Shown here: positions 35,218 to 46,956 of the stretch, in pieces
Layout: every line of letters starts with the position of its first letter
Numbering within the stretch: position 1 is the first letter of the stretch
NCBI RefSeq assembly: GCF_030272615.1
Contig: NC_081411.1
Span: forward strand, 829,888,160 to 829,952,159
From: Cryptomeria japonica
Taxonomy: Eukaryota > Streptophyta > Pinopsida > Cupressales > Cupressaceae
Length of the DNA: 64,000 nt
Direction of reading: 5' to 3'
The notes under the pieces: generated by a model
Told to the model about the DNA's origin: nothing
Seen by the model: only the letters and a program-made list of their open reading frames with translations
Database searches by the model: none
Translations under genes and position numbers: made by a program

Positions 35218-36741
35218 TGTAAACATCTAAAAATGGTCAACGTTTGCGGAGTCATACTTTAACATTTGTGCATTGCCTTATTTTAGGGTTCTTGCATCGC
35301 ATTAACATTTCTTCTATGTTGCACACTTGGTCTTTATCATTTGCGAGCATCGAGTCCTTCTTCTACATTCTTCATTTATCTCGCTTTCGAATTTGGTCTT
35401 GTCGATAACAATCTTCAGTAATGATTTTTGGTCGATCTTATCCTATCGCATCAATGTGCGTGCTCATTTGGCATATTTTGACATCGTCACTTCGATTTTA
35501 TTTTGGACATCGTCAATCCTAATTGATGATAGAATTAGGGTTTTTTCCTCTTGTCAATCTCATCATTTTGTGATCGATTCGTCATCGATCCTTGTCCTTG
35601 TCAATCTTGTGAATTTTGCGATTGAATCATCATCGATTGTTGTCCTTTTCAATCTTGTCATTTTGCAATCGATTTGTCATCGATCCTTGACCTCTTGTCA
35701 ATCTTGTCATTTTGCGATCAATTTGTCATCGATCATTGTCCTTTTCAATCATGTCAATTTGGATCAATTAGTCATTGTTCCTCGTCAATTGGCGCCTATC
35801 AATTTGGTCTGTTTATCAATCTTGGTCAATTTGTCAACCAATCTCAATCGTTTATCAACATTGGTCCTTTGTCAATCAAAATCAAATTGACTCGACATCA
35901 ATTATCTTTTGTCAAGACTTAATTGTTGTCCTTGCATTTCTAATTCATCTTCTAAGGTTTTATGATTTATTCATTTAATCTTGATTGTCATTTTCACTCT
36001 AGGTTAAATAATTTATTTATTTATCCTAGGTCTTCTTGTCACAATTAAATATTTATTTAATTGGCTAATTAATTCCCTCTTTTTGTGAATTAATTAATGA
36101 ATGAAAAATTTATTAATTAATTTACCCAATTTTCATCAATCTCTAATTTCTTAATTTCCAATTCATCATTTCTCACCTAATTTTCTAATTTCTTCTAATT
36201 TCTATTTCTATTTTCAAATTCTTGTCATAACTTCTTGCATAGCAATTTGTCATAAATTGTCATAAATGTCATAACATCTTGCATAGCAATTTGTCATACA
36301 CTTGTCATAATTTTTCTATTCTTGATTTGAATTTCCATTCGAATCAATTTCATGCTAATCTTGTCTTTTCTCCAATTTATCTATAAATTGGATGAATTTA
36401 TTCAATCAAGGGGCTGGATTAATCACATTTTTTGAATCCCAATCCCGAATCAATCACGCTTCCAGTATCCTTATGCTGTCTTGTCAATCTTGCTTTCATA
36501 TTATGCGTATGCACTTGTAGGTGAGATCCACAAAATAAAGAAATTTGAAGGACAAAGAAGGAAAATGGAGAATTATGGAGGAGACATTCGCATTTGCGAT
36601 GGTTTGCATTTGAATTGAATGTTTTATGTTCATTATCTCTATTGAATGTTTGTACGATTTCTTATCATTGCAATTGAGTTTTCGTGATTGAAATAGTCTA
36701 ATTTGCCACTTGCTTTGATGATTTCCAAATTCCTATCTACA
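35218..36741 (+). repeat. 5' LTR of the Tat element (1,524 bp)
   Basis: TGTAAACATCTAAAAATGG...CCTATCTACA, matching 51,385-52,899 over its length. It contains many short TTGTCAATCTTGTCATTTTG-like repeats (35,560-35,880) and AT-rich sequence. The ORF over 35,327-35,890 is a product of those repeats. Differences between the two LTRs near the start are mostly transitions. Confidence 0.92.
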
Positions 36742-36746
36742 TTAAT

Positions 36747-36765
36747 TGGTGAACCCGACATGAAC
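36747..36765 (+). other. primer binding site of the Tat element
   Basis: TGGTGAACCCGACATGAAC starts five bases after the LTR end. Position and the leading TGG fit a tRNA 3' end complement; I cannot assign the tRNA, and it differs from the tRNA-Arg type of the element at the left edge. Confidence 0.6.
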
Positions 36766-36839
36766 TAACCATTTAACCATGTTTTGAGTGCCTTTTGAGC
36801 TGATTTGCAGGTGAAAACCCAAGAAACGAGGCAACTCAA

Positions 36840-37040
36840 GGCTTTCTAGGCACTTCTGCACCTATGTAGGAGGGATCTGCGCCTGTGTCAAGAGATCTGC
36901 ACCTATGTCAAGGCATTCTATGCCTATGTCAAAGAGATCTATGCCTGTGTCAAGGCATTCTGCGCCTGTGTCAAGGCATTCTACGCCTGTGTCAAGGCAT
37001 TCTGCACCTGTGTTGAGACATTCTGCACCTATGTAAGGCT
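36840..37040 (+). repeat. ~21-bp minisatellite in the Tat leader
   Basis: About nine imperfect units of the type TGTGTCAAGGCATTCTGCGCC, varying mainly by G/A and C/T. It lies in the leader between primer binding site and gag. Confidence 0.85.
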
Positions 37041-38732
37041 AGAAACAGAGGTGAAAATCAGTGTTTTTACTTGCAAATTACTTTGTTTTGCATTCTGTTC
37101 ATATATTTTGGTTTTCTTTGGTACTGATTCTCTATGCAGCACCTTGGCATTATGTGTGACGAAGACTAAGAATGAAACTACTAATAAATCTTATGCAGGA
37201 CACGGTCAAAGACTTCTATTAAAAACATCTTGCATGTGATTCTTAAAGTAGTTGCACATTTATTTTCCTAAAGGTTAATGAACACCATGCATGCTTTGAT
37301 TGCTTTTAGTTTGATTGCGTGTTTTAACCCTTAGAATTGGGCCTGCCTCCTGATTTTCCTGGCACTTCGCATAGGCATTGGTGAGAGGGAACGACCCTAA
37401 GTGGTGACGGGATAAAACCAAGCTCTTCCAAACCACTCTAAATAATTGTGGATGTAACAAAAGTTGTAGACAATGGGTGCTGGAATGGTATTGCAACGAT
37501 TTATTCACTAGATCAATACCCACCTGAATGGATGCCTTTACTAGAAGCTCTTGTTTAGATTCCAAAAACCTTCTATCTGTTGGCTCAGGCATTGTGATAC
37601 GTGCATGCCAAAGACACCTCTCATGTACTCCTTAGTTAGAGATAGCAAGTTCTTGGGAAGTGATTCCCCTTGAACTCGAAGCTTGGTATGCCTGAGAAGT
37701 GAGTGCACTGTAAGGGGGAGCCAGTGCTACCAAGCGTCTAGCTATCTGGCTAAGTGTTGTATTTTATGGTTAGAGGATTCAACAGATATTGCCCTTGCCA
37801 TCCATAGGATTTGTTGTAAATGTGCTTGATTGTTTTGAGTCAAAGTCAAACAAACATTCTATTTTTCGTGATTGTCAAAGGTTAAATTAAAAACAAGCCT
37901 TCAAAAAAGTGCTCATAATCAACTTGGATTTTCAAAATCAACAACATTCAACTCAAAACACAATCCAAACAAAGGTCCAAGTTTGACTAAGTATTCATCC
38001 AACATTTGAACATGGTCGTCAACACATTAAATGTCTTTGTTTCAAAATTCATGTCACTTTAGGTTAGGTTTTGCATAGTCCCACTTAGGTCCTAAGGAAT
38101 ATTGTCATCTCCATTCATTTTATTCCTTTTCATTGCAAGCATCCTCATTTCGCACTTAGGTCCAAGATCATTTTCCCTAGGTTTGCATTTCATTGTCATA
38201 TCCAAGTCAGACTTCCATTTAGGTTGCATAAGTTGCATTTCACATATTCCAAGTCATTGGTTTTCATATATCATTATCTTTGCATTTTCATATCATATCC
38301 TTAGATCATTTTCATATCATATCCTAGGTTATTGTCATAATCATTGCTTTCTTGCATGTAGTCTCAAAAACTAGGTTTTGTCACACTTGAGTAATCCAAA
38401 TCTTTGAATAAACCCTAAGTCATTGCTAGGAAGTCTAGACCTTATCAAACTTTTGTCTTTTTGTCATCCATGTCATTTGGTCAAACCTAGCTTAGTATCC
38501 AAGCATATAGGGGAGACATTGTCATTTTGTCCTTTTGTCACTTGGTCCTTTTGTCCTTTGAGGTCTAGACATCATTTCAATTTCCTAAGGGTCTCTTTCT
38601 TAGATTTGCATTCCAAAAAGTTTGTCAAAATCTTGAAAAACAACAAAAACATAGGTTGCATTTTCATCTATTTAATTTTCATTTAGTTGCATACCATACA
38701 TCATCCTTTAAAAACTCCATTTGCATAGTGAC
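37041..38732 (+). other. long untranslated leader of the Tat element
   Basis: About 1.7 kb before the gag ATG with no supported coding sequence. Short ORFs on both strands (for example 37,275-37,592 minus) match nothing I know. Long leaders are usual in Tat/Ogre elements. Confidence 0.6.
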
Positions 38733-41680
38733 ATGCCTATTGAAACAAGGTCAAAATCTAAGAAGATGGGCAAACCAACATATCAACCCATTGATGACAT
38801 ATCAAGCTCACAGTTGCAACCTATTCAATCATTACAAATTGAAGCTTTGTCAAACACATCGTTACAACCATATGGAATGGTTCAACTTGGACCACCTCCA
38901 TTATATGAACCGGTGTTTGTACCCATGAAACTAGGATATGGGAGTGTTCCACCAACACCAAGAGGAAATGCACCTTTTGATTGGAATCAACCAAACTTGC
39001 AACATGAAATTCAAACATTACATGAGGAACAAACTCTTTCCCAAGGATTTGGTTCAGATCAAGGCATTCAGCAAGAAACAAATCCAAATATTTTACTAGA
39101 TTCTTCATCAGATTCCGATGCTTTCGATAATGTTGATATGTTCCTTAAAGATCCGAAGTTAACAAAAAAGATGGATAAATTCTTGAACAAGGTCTTTAAG
39201 ATGTTCCCACAAAAATATCTTGACATGATGAGTAATGTGACCTCCTCAAGTGAGCAAATCAATGTGCAAAAACAACAAGGCAGTGAGTTGTTAAGTTTCT
39301 CTCCACATCCAAATGAAGAAAATGTGCAACAAGAAACTCAACACACCTTGATGAGTAAACATGTTTCAAAAACACTGATAGTGACTATTCCTCAAAAGTC
39401 ACCATTCGACACAATAAACAATCCATTATTTAATACAACACTTGTAACACAAGATCAAATGAGGGCCACACAAATATTGAAAGTTGTCTCTCAACAAGAA
39501 GTGGTTCCTTGCATGCATAAAATTGGATCAAAATCTAAGATGCAAGAAAGCTTTATGACTGGAATGCCCGATCTTACCAATGTCCAAAACAATTCCACAA
39601 TGCAACAAAGTTCCTATGTCCCATTAAGTTCTATATATTTGCCAGATACTGAAGTACCCGTTATGCAAAATATTGTGATAGATCCTTCGATAGTGGCAAC
39701 ACAAAGAGCCACAAATAGTGGTGTTCACCAACAGCGAATGTTGCAACAATTGAGGAATGCACAAAAGGCAAAATCGAATGCGCAAACAAGCAATGCACAA
39801 CAACAACAATATCGCATTCAACAACATGTTGTAGCATCTTCTACACCATTACAAGTTAATTCAAACTTGCAACCACCACAATGGATTGGACAAACAACAC
39901 AACAAGCAAATGTGAGTGCCATACCCCATCTCAAGGAGAAACAACAAAAACCTCCCAAACAAAGTTTTTTGCAAATGATGGGATTTGTATCAAGACAACA
40001 ACAATTGGCACAAAGTCAGCAAATTCTGATTCGTCAACATCAACAACAACATGTGCCTCCATATGTGCCAAGACAAACAAATTATCATACTTTACAACCA
40101 CAAGTGATGTTGGTGCAATATCAACAACACCCTCAACTGCAATATCAACGTAGGCTACAAATGATGATTCCACCACAAGAAGTACAACAACAAGGTCAAT
40201 ATCAAGGCATGGCACAACCATAGCAACAAGAGCTGTATCAAGAACATTATATGCCAGAGACACCAAAGACAGCAATTTCAGAGCATCAACAGCCGATGGG
40301 AAACATGATGTATCAACCAAGAGTACCCACCAGGATCAATGATGAACCTCCAAAATCTGACACAATTGCACAACAAATTGAGAAGTTGCAATGATAAGTC
40401 GACACATTGGAAACCAAAGGAACAAAGAAATTGTACACAGATCAAGATTTATGTCCTAATCCATTTGACAAGAGCTTGTACATGCCTCCCTTCCCTAAGC
40501 ATTTTGAGGCACCTAATTTTGAGAAATATAAAGGGAACGACAATCCAAAAGACCATATTCGAGCATTTTTTGCAGCATGTACTGAAGTAAGTTATGAGGA
40601 AACATATTTGATGTGCTTATTCGCATGAAGTCTCATAGGACAAGCCATGGATTGGTATTCGCATTTGCCAGGGAACATAAAGACATGGTCAGAATTGGCT
40701 CAAAATTTTATATCCCACTTCGCATTCAACATTGACAGTGATGTGACCACGTCAGATTTATGGAACACCAAGCAAAAGCAAGGTGAACCATTAGTGACTT
40801 TCTTGCAATGATGGCGAAGCTTGTATAGCCATTCTTCCCTAAATATACCTGAAGAACAACAAGTGAACTTATTTATTCAAAATTTGGTCCCAGAAATGAT
40901 GTATGAACTCAAATTGAAAAGTCCTAGTACCATTGAGAAACTCATTAAGAAAGGGATGAACATTGAAACTGCTCTTGTAGCTAAGGGAATCATTAAGCTT
41001 AACAAAGACAATGACAATACAAACAATTCAGGGGACAGAAATAGATTTTTGGTACAAAAACAAGAATGTCACTAATGATGGAGTAGTTGATGCAAGAGTA
41101 GTGAATACAAATCAACCCTTGTTCATAATAAAGAAATTGAGTGCTCCTAATATGTCAACTATGGAACAAAATCAAACACCAACGAGCAATGCTACTCAAT
41201 AGCCGCAATACCAACAATACACTCAACAATATAATCAACAACAAGGTCAGCAACAAAACCAGCAACAAAAACCTTTCTGATCAAGGGATGGGCCTCCTTG
41301 ATAGTTTACACCATTGGGAGAGCCTATTGAGTTAGTAATGAAATAATTAATACAAGCAAAGTTTATCAAGTTACCAGATATCAAGGTAGAACCATTGGTA
41401 AAGCCGCATTGGTGGAATGATAATGCATATTGTGAATACCATCGGTCAAAAGGACATAAAACTGCATCTTGTTTTCAATTGAAACATATGATTCAAGACT
41501 TGCTAGATCAAGGAGTAATTGAGGTAGATCCACCCAACATGACCTCTAACACTAATCATACAATTTTCAAAACTCCTTTGCTTGATCATGACAAGGGTGA
41601 AGCATCTTCTTCAAACTCTACCCAAACAACAAATTATGCAAATACTAGTTATAACAATGTCATCAATTTTTTTTGATCAA
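38733..41680 (+). pseudogene. Tat gag (Gln-rich) with CHHC zinc knuckle
   Basis: Starts at ATG 38,733 (MPIETRSKSKKMGKPTYQP), the TRSK opening typical of Tat gag proteins; the nearby TTG at 38,721 is not needed. A long N-terminal region of some 490 residues becomes very Gln rich (39,720-40,200). The capsid core follows with PFPKHFEAPNFEKYKGND, DHIRAFFAACTEVSYEE, AMDWYSHLPGNIKTWSELAQ and EPLVTFLQ. A zinc knuckle CEYHRSKGHKTASC (C-X2-H-X4-H-X4-C) lies near 41,430. Stops occur at about 40,221, 40,393, 40,627, 40,809, 41,201 and 41,277, and the frame shifts by one near 41,040. Confidence 0.85.
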
Positions 41681-41823
41681 ATGAGTATGTTTACACCATA
41701 AGAATAAAGGGACAAGATCCTTCTTATGCAGTCACCACTCGTCAATCCAAAATAGTCCTAAAAGGAGCTCCCGCAGTTCCTCCCAAATCAACTCCTACAA
41801 GTAAATATAATCTCCTAGATCAT

Positions 41824-42498
41824 TTGGGGAAGACACCTGCACAAATATCAATTCTTGAATTGTTGAAAATGTCCCCTATGCATCACGTAGTCCTAGATAA
41901 AGCTTTAATTGAGTCCACTGTCCCGACAGACATTGATGTTGACCAGTTTCAAGCCCGAATTGGACATTTAGCCATTTCCCAACATGTCACCTTTTCTGAT
42001 AATGATATTTCACCTGATAAGCTCCCTCATAATGATCCATTACATCTCAAAATCTTTGTCCATAATTGCAAAATCCGACAAGTTTTGATAGATGGCGGAG
42101 CAGGTCTTAACATTTGTACCCTGAGAGTGGTCATTGGTCTTGGTTATACAGAAAATGACATTAATTCTTCTAGAAGAATAACAATCAAAGCATATGATGA
42201 TGCTGAGCGTCCATCTAAAGGGGTAATTTCATTACCTATCAGAGTTGGTCCAGTGATAGAAAACACTTTCCTGCAGGTCCTAGACCTTGATCTTCCTTAC
42301 AATATGATTCTTGGCTGACCGTGGATCCATGCAATGAAAGCAGTTCCATCTACTTATCATCAGTGTTTAAAATATCCTTACAATGGAACTGAGATAACAA
42401 TTCCAAGAGATCGTAATCCATTTCAATTTTGCACTAATTTAAAGGATTCTCTGAAGCAATAAGTCCCAGTCAATAGGGAGGCCCACTCACATAATTAT
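41824..42498 (+). pseudogene. Tat aspartic protease
   Basis: A linker (AQISILELLKMSPMHHVVLD) leads into the protease: QVLIDGGAGLNICT (catalytic D-G-G-A, near 42,090), then LGYTENDI, PSKGVISLPIRVGP, TFLQVLDLDLPYNMILG and a TGA before PWIHAMKAVPSTYHQCLKYP. DGGA rather than DTGA/DSGA is common in this lineage. The frame is that of RT and integrase, consistent with one pol frame. Confidence 0.85.
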
Positions 42499-43791
42499 GT
42501 GGATCCTAATGAATTGTTAGATGTTGTCAAAGGAAAATTGAAGATACAGGACCAAGGATGTGGAGAGTATTCAATGGCTCAAACATTCCTCATTGGGAAT
42601 TTACCAATATCTCCAAAATCACATGGCAAACCACATTTGTTGCAAAAGGAACCTAAGATAGTCATTCAATATCAACCCCCCACTACATTTACAAGATGGG
42701 GTGAACTTGATAAAGAAACTTTGGATGATGATGTCATAGATTGGCTTTATAAGGATCCCACTGAGACACCACCTATTAGGTTGCTAGTGGAGTGGTATGG
42801 CAAAGGGTTTACTATGCTGCAAAAAAAGGGATATGATGGCTACAGTGGCTTGGGCCCTAACAAGAAAGGAAGACTAGAACCTATTATACCCAAGATGTGA
42901 CCTCCAACATTAGGGTTAGGTTTTGTACCATTGTGAATTGGACCCTCGTCTACCAAAGTGACCACATGTAGAAAGGGGTGTGACTCTGATGATGAAATGA
43001 TACCTGAGGATACCCAACCCAAAATTAATTCCAATGAATGGGAATGGAGTTCCTTTTCTTCTAGCTCCTATGCCCTTGACAATGTTTTCCTTGACCCTGA
43101 TGATTTGCCCATGGAAGACAAACTAGAAATAGCTCCCCCTCCCAAAACATGTCCTAACGCTTGGATAGAGTCATTCTAGGACCCGAGCTCCAAATCAGAT
43201 ATGAGCAATTTAGACAGTGATACCACGGATGTATACATCTTTACCATCTCAGCCCTCTCTCTCCTTAAAACCGATGATGACATGCCCCTTGTCTATCCAT
43301 AGCTTATCCAACATGACCAAAAAGAACCACTCACATTGGATTGTTTTCAAAATGATGAAGCAATTGAAAAATTCCTTGGACTACGAGAAGGCATACCACA
43401 AGGTGATCATAAGGCAGGATTTACAATTGATCTAGATTCCACAGCATATTTTGGGGAGTCAACTCCATCTTCTAGTCATAAAAAAGAAAAAGAAAAAGTA
43501 CAAAATCAAAAAGATAGGTCTTTGAGTGAAAACCGTAAGGCACTCTCTGATCATGAAAAAGTAAAAATAAAAGATGTACCTATGGGTGAAAACCTCTCTG
43601 AGGTGCCCAAAGGTGGAAGATTGGACATACCCCTATCAAGTTAGGATAAATCAACATTTCTTGTGGAAATGACTGAAGAGATAAATTTGGGTAAACCTGA
43701 CAACCCTAAGGTCATTCATTTCACTGCTTCTCTATCAAAATAGGAAAAGATAGATTTTGTCAATTTCTTTCTTGAAAGGAAGATTAGTTTT
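42499..43791 (+). pseudogene. Tat protease-RT linker with G-patch-like segment
   Basis: Open frame pieces between protease and RT. Near 42,810-42,890 the motif MLQKKGYDGYSGLGPNKKGR resembles a G-patch (glycine-rich RNA-binding motif ending in EPI), which is known between protease and RT in several retroelements. Acidic, low-complexity sequence follows (PEDTQPKINSNEWEWSS, then DDDMPLVYP). Stops at 42,898, 43,177, 43,642 and others break it. The segment ends at FVNFFLERKISFVWSYADMP, the RT approach. Confidence 0.7.
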
Positions 43792-45130
43792 GTGTGGTCC
43801 TATGCAGATATGCCCAACCTTGATCCTGAATTAGTCCTTCATCACTTACCATTGAAATCAGATGCCAAGCCCATCAAACAGAAACTCAAAAAGATGCATC
43901 CCCAGGTGGCTCTCTTGGTCAAGGTAGAACTAAAAAAATTATTAGATGTGGGCTTTATCAGACCCATTGATTATGCAGACTGGATTTCAAATTTGGTACC
44001 AGTTAGCAAAGTAACTAGGGGCATTAGAATCTGTACGGATTTTAGGGATCTCAATAAAGCATGCCCTAAAGATGATTTCCCATTACCAAATATCAACATC
44101 ATAGTTGACATGACTGTTGGATATGAGATGCTATCATTGATGGATGGTTTTTCTGGATATAATTAAATTCACATTGCTCCTGAAGATCAACATAAGACTG
44201 CATTCACATGTGCTTGGGGTACCTACTACTGGAATGTGATGCCCTTTGGTCTTAAAAATGCTGGTGCAACATATCAAAGAGCCATGACGACAATTTTCCA
44301 TGATTTTCTACATACTTTGATGGAAGACTATGTTGATGACCTATTATGCAAATCTGTCACAAGAGATAGTCATTTAGCCATCCTTGGCCCAATCTTTGAC
44401 CGAATGGAAACTTACAAGCTCAAACTCAATCCAAAGAAGTGTGTCTTTGGTGTCATAGCCAGCAAATTATTAGGGTACATTATTTCTCACAGAGGCATCG
44501 AAGTCGACCTTGCCAAGGTTAAAGCAATAATGGATATGCCTCCTCCTTCCAATATCCATCAATTAAGAAGTTTGCAAGGAAATTTATAGTCAATCTATCA
44601 GTTTATAGCTCAATTGGTAGACAAATGTCATCCCTTCAAACATTTATTGCATAAAGGTGTTGCTTTTAAATGGACTGAGCAATGTCAATCAGCATTTGAA
44701 ACTCTTAAGGATTATCTACTGTCGCCACCTATTCTAATGCCTCCTATAGAAGGGAAGCCATTCATATTGTATATTTCTACAATTGAAATGACACTGGGAG
44801 TTCTCTTAGCCCAACAGGATGAGAAAGGCAAAGAACGGGCTATTTATTATATCAGTCGGACACCAGTGGGCTATGAGCTAAATTATTCAACTATTGAATG
44901 GGCATGTTTAGCAGTGGTCTTTGTAACACAAAAGCTTTGACACTATATGTTAAATCATCAGACATTGCTAGTTGCAAAAATTGATCCCTTGAAATATCTG
45001 CTTAGTAGGGCAGCTTTGACAGGTCACCTAGCAAAGTGGGTTATGATCCTCAGTGAGTTTGATATTGAGTACACTGAGCAAAAGGCAATAAAATTACAAA
45101 TCATAGCGGATCAACTTGCAGAGGCTCCTA
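43792..45130 (+). pseudogene. Tat reverse transcriptase and RNase H
   Basis: FVWSYADMPNLDPELVLHHL, then GFIRPIDYADWISNLVPV, RICTDFRDLNKACPKDDFPL, LMDGFSGYN and a stop, then HKTAFTCAWGTYYWNVMPFG and the catalytic EDYVDDLL near 44,330. The connection LKLNPKKCVFGVIASKLLGY and RNase H (PFILYISTIEMTLGVLLAQQ, AIYYISRTPVGYELNYSTIE) follow. All segments share one frame; the only interruptions are stops at 44,164, 44,587 and 44,938, each at a position where Gln or Arg is usual. The first catalytic acidic residue of RNase H appears lost (YISTIEMT where YIS.SD/NA is usual). Confidence 0.9.
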
Positions 45131-45189
45131 TTTATGATGATCATCCCATGTTGATGGATTTTCCAGATGAATCAGTCTTTGCTGTCACA

Positions 45190-45620
45190 TCTTCTAATGA
45201 ATGGAAGTTATATTTTGATGGATCCCATACCAAATTTGGGTCCGGTGCATGTATATTATTTGTCACCCCTCAAGGTGATGCTATTCCCAAATCCTATAGA
45301 ATAACTTTCCATTGTACCAATAACAATACTGAATATGAAGCTCTGGTCACAGGACTCTGAGTAGTGATCCACTGGAATATCACACATTTGCAAGTCTATG
45401 GAGATTCCCAGTTAGTCATCCGTCAAGTGAATGATGACTACGAAACAAAAGATGAAAATCATATTCCTTACAAGCATATGGTGGATTTCTTCAAGACAAA
45501 ATTTACAGCTATCCATTTCAATCAAGTTCCAAGAATTCAAAACAAATCGACAGATGCTATGGCAACAATTGCTTCCATGTTAAATATGCCCCACAATATG
45601 GACAAATGTGAATTTTTGGT
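45190..45620 (+). pseudogene. archaeal-type RNase H (aRNH) after RNase H
   Basis: EWKLYFDGSHTKFGSGACIL (Asp), then CTNNNTEYEALVTGL (Glu), a TGA at 45,358, LQVYGDSQLVIRQVN (Asp), and NKSTDAMATIASML (last Asp). This is the second RNase H that defines the Tat group, here in its standard place between RNase H and integrase. It is in frame with its neighbours. Confidence 0.88.
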
Positions 45621-46956
45621 CGAACAGTTGCTTGTCCCTTCTTTTGAAATTCTCACAGCAGATGTGATGTGTGTTCTTGTTGGTCCTAATTGCCCATGGT
45701 ACAATGATATCTATCAATATTTGAAATCCCAAACCTTACCACCTAACCTTTCCTCTAACCAACGCCGAGCCTTCATATGCCAAACTATCAAATATGTCAT
45801 CATCGGTGACACTCTTTACCATCGTTCCTTTGACCACACCCTCCTCAGGTGTTTGGATTTTGATGAGGCACAAATAGCTTTACACGAGGTTCATGATGGT
45901 ATATGTGGGGGCCATTTCAATGGTCTAAGCTTAGCCAAAAAGTTGGTTCGTGCTGGGTATTATTGGCCCACTATGGAAAAGGATGTTCATGATTTTGTCA
46001 AGAAGTGCTACAAATGCCAAATCCATGGAAATATCATTCATGCACCAGCCCAAGAGCTTCATTCTATCATATCTCCATGGCCCTTTTCTCAATGGGGATT
46101 GGATCTTATTGGCAAGATTCACCCGACATCTGCAAATGGACACAAGTTTATCATTATATCCATAGAGTACTTTACAAAATGGATCGAGGCTATTCCTATG
46201 ACCTATATCACTGGTGTGCAAATTTTAAAATTCCTACTGAATTATATCATATGTAGATATGGGGTTCCCCTTGCAATAGTCATAGATAATGGCCATCCAT
46301 TCAAGAACAAAGATGTCAAGGAACTCTGTGAAAAGTTTCACATCCAACACAATTTCTCCAGTCCTTACTATCCACAGGGTAATGGTCAAGCTGAAGCATC
46401 AAATAAAACCATTATTAAGATCCTGAAAAAGGTTGTCAATGACACTGGTCGAGATTGGCATGTACAGTTGAATCCAACACTATGGGCTTATCACACTTCT
46501 ATCTGCACACCTATTGGCGCAACACCTTATTCCTTGGTGTATGGTGCAAAAGCCATTTTACCCTTGGAAGTGGAGATTCCCTCTTTGCATGTTTCCTTGC
46601 AACATTTGATTGATGATGAGACACACAGAGTCTCTCGGTTTCATCAGCTTGAGATGTTAGATGAGAAACATCAGATAGCCCTGACACATTTGCAAGCATA
46701 TCAAAACCATCTCCGTCGCTCTTATAATAAGAAGGTTAAAGGGCGACACTTTGAAGTGGGAGATTTGGTTTTAAAGGCAAACCCCAAGAATGCACAATCT
46801 ACCGACATCATCAAAGGAAAGTTTGAACCTAATTGGGTGGGGCCTTTCATAGTTACTGCAGCCTATGGCTCGGGGGCATATCAGCTTGCAACCCGAGAAG
46901 GTGAACCTTTGTCAGATCTAGTAAATAGCATGCACCTTCGCAAGTATTGGGCATAG
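45621..46956 (+). pseudogene. Tat integrase
   Basis: Zinc-binding N-terminus LHEVHDGICGGHFNGLSLAK...KKCYKCQIHG, then the catalytic core: WGLDLIGKIHPTSANGHKF (Asp), IVIDNGHPFKNKDVKELCEK (Asp) and YYPQGNGQAEASNKTIIKIL (Glu). All three catalytic acids remain. The C-terminal part has TPYSLVYGAKAILPLEVEIP and ends with the Ty3 integrase barrel (PNWVGPFIVTAAYGSGAYQL, then NSMHLRKYWA) at a natural TAG, 46,954-46,956. There are no internal stops over about 1.3 kb, making this the best-preserved coding part of the window. Confidence 0.9.

Noticed and set aside
35327-35978. 187-residue ORF in the 5' LTR with a counterpart of 214 residues at 51,488-52,132
   Set aside because: The ORF is made of short LTR repeats (TTGTCAATCTTGTCATTTTG type); its presence in both LTRs is explained by LTR duplication, not by coding constraint.
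36840-37040. Regular short repeats resembling a CRISPR array
   Set aside because: Units are head to tail without unique spacers, in a plant retrotransposon leader.
37275-37592. 105-residue antisense ORF in the Tat leader
   Set aside because: No motif recognised and no continuation of frame on either side; kept only as a possible chance ORF.
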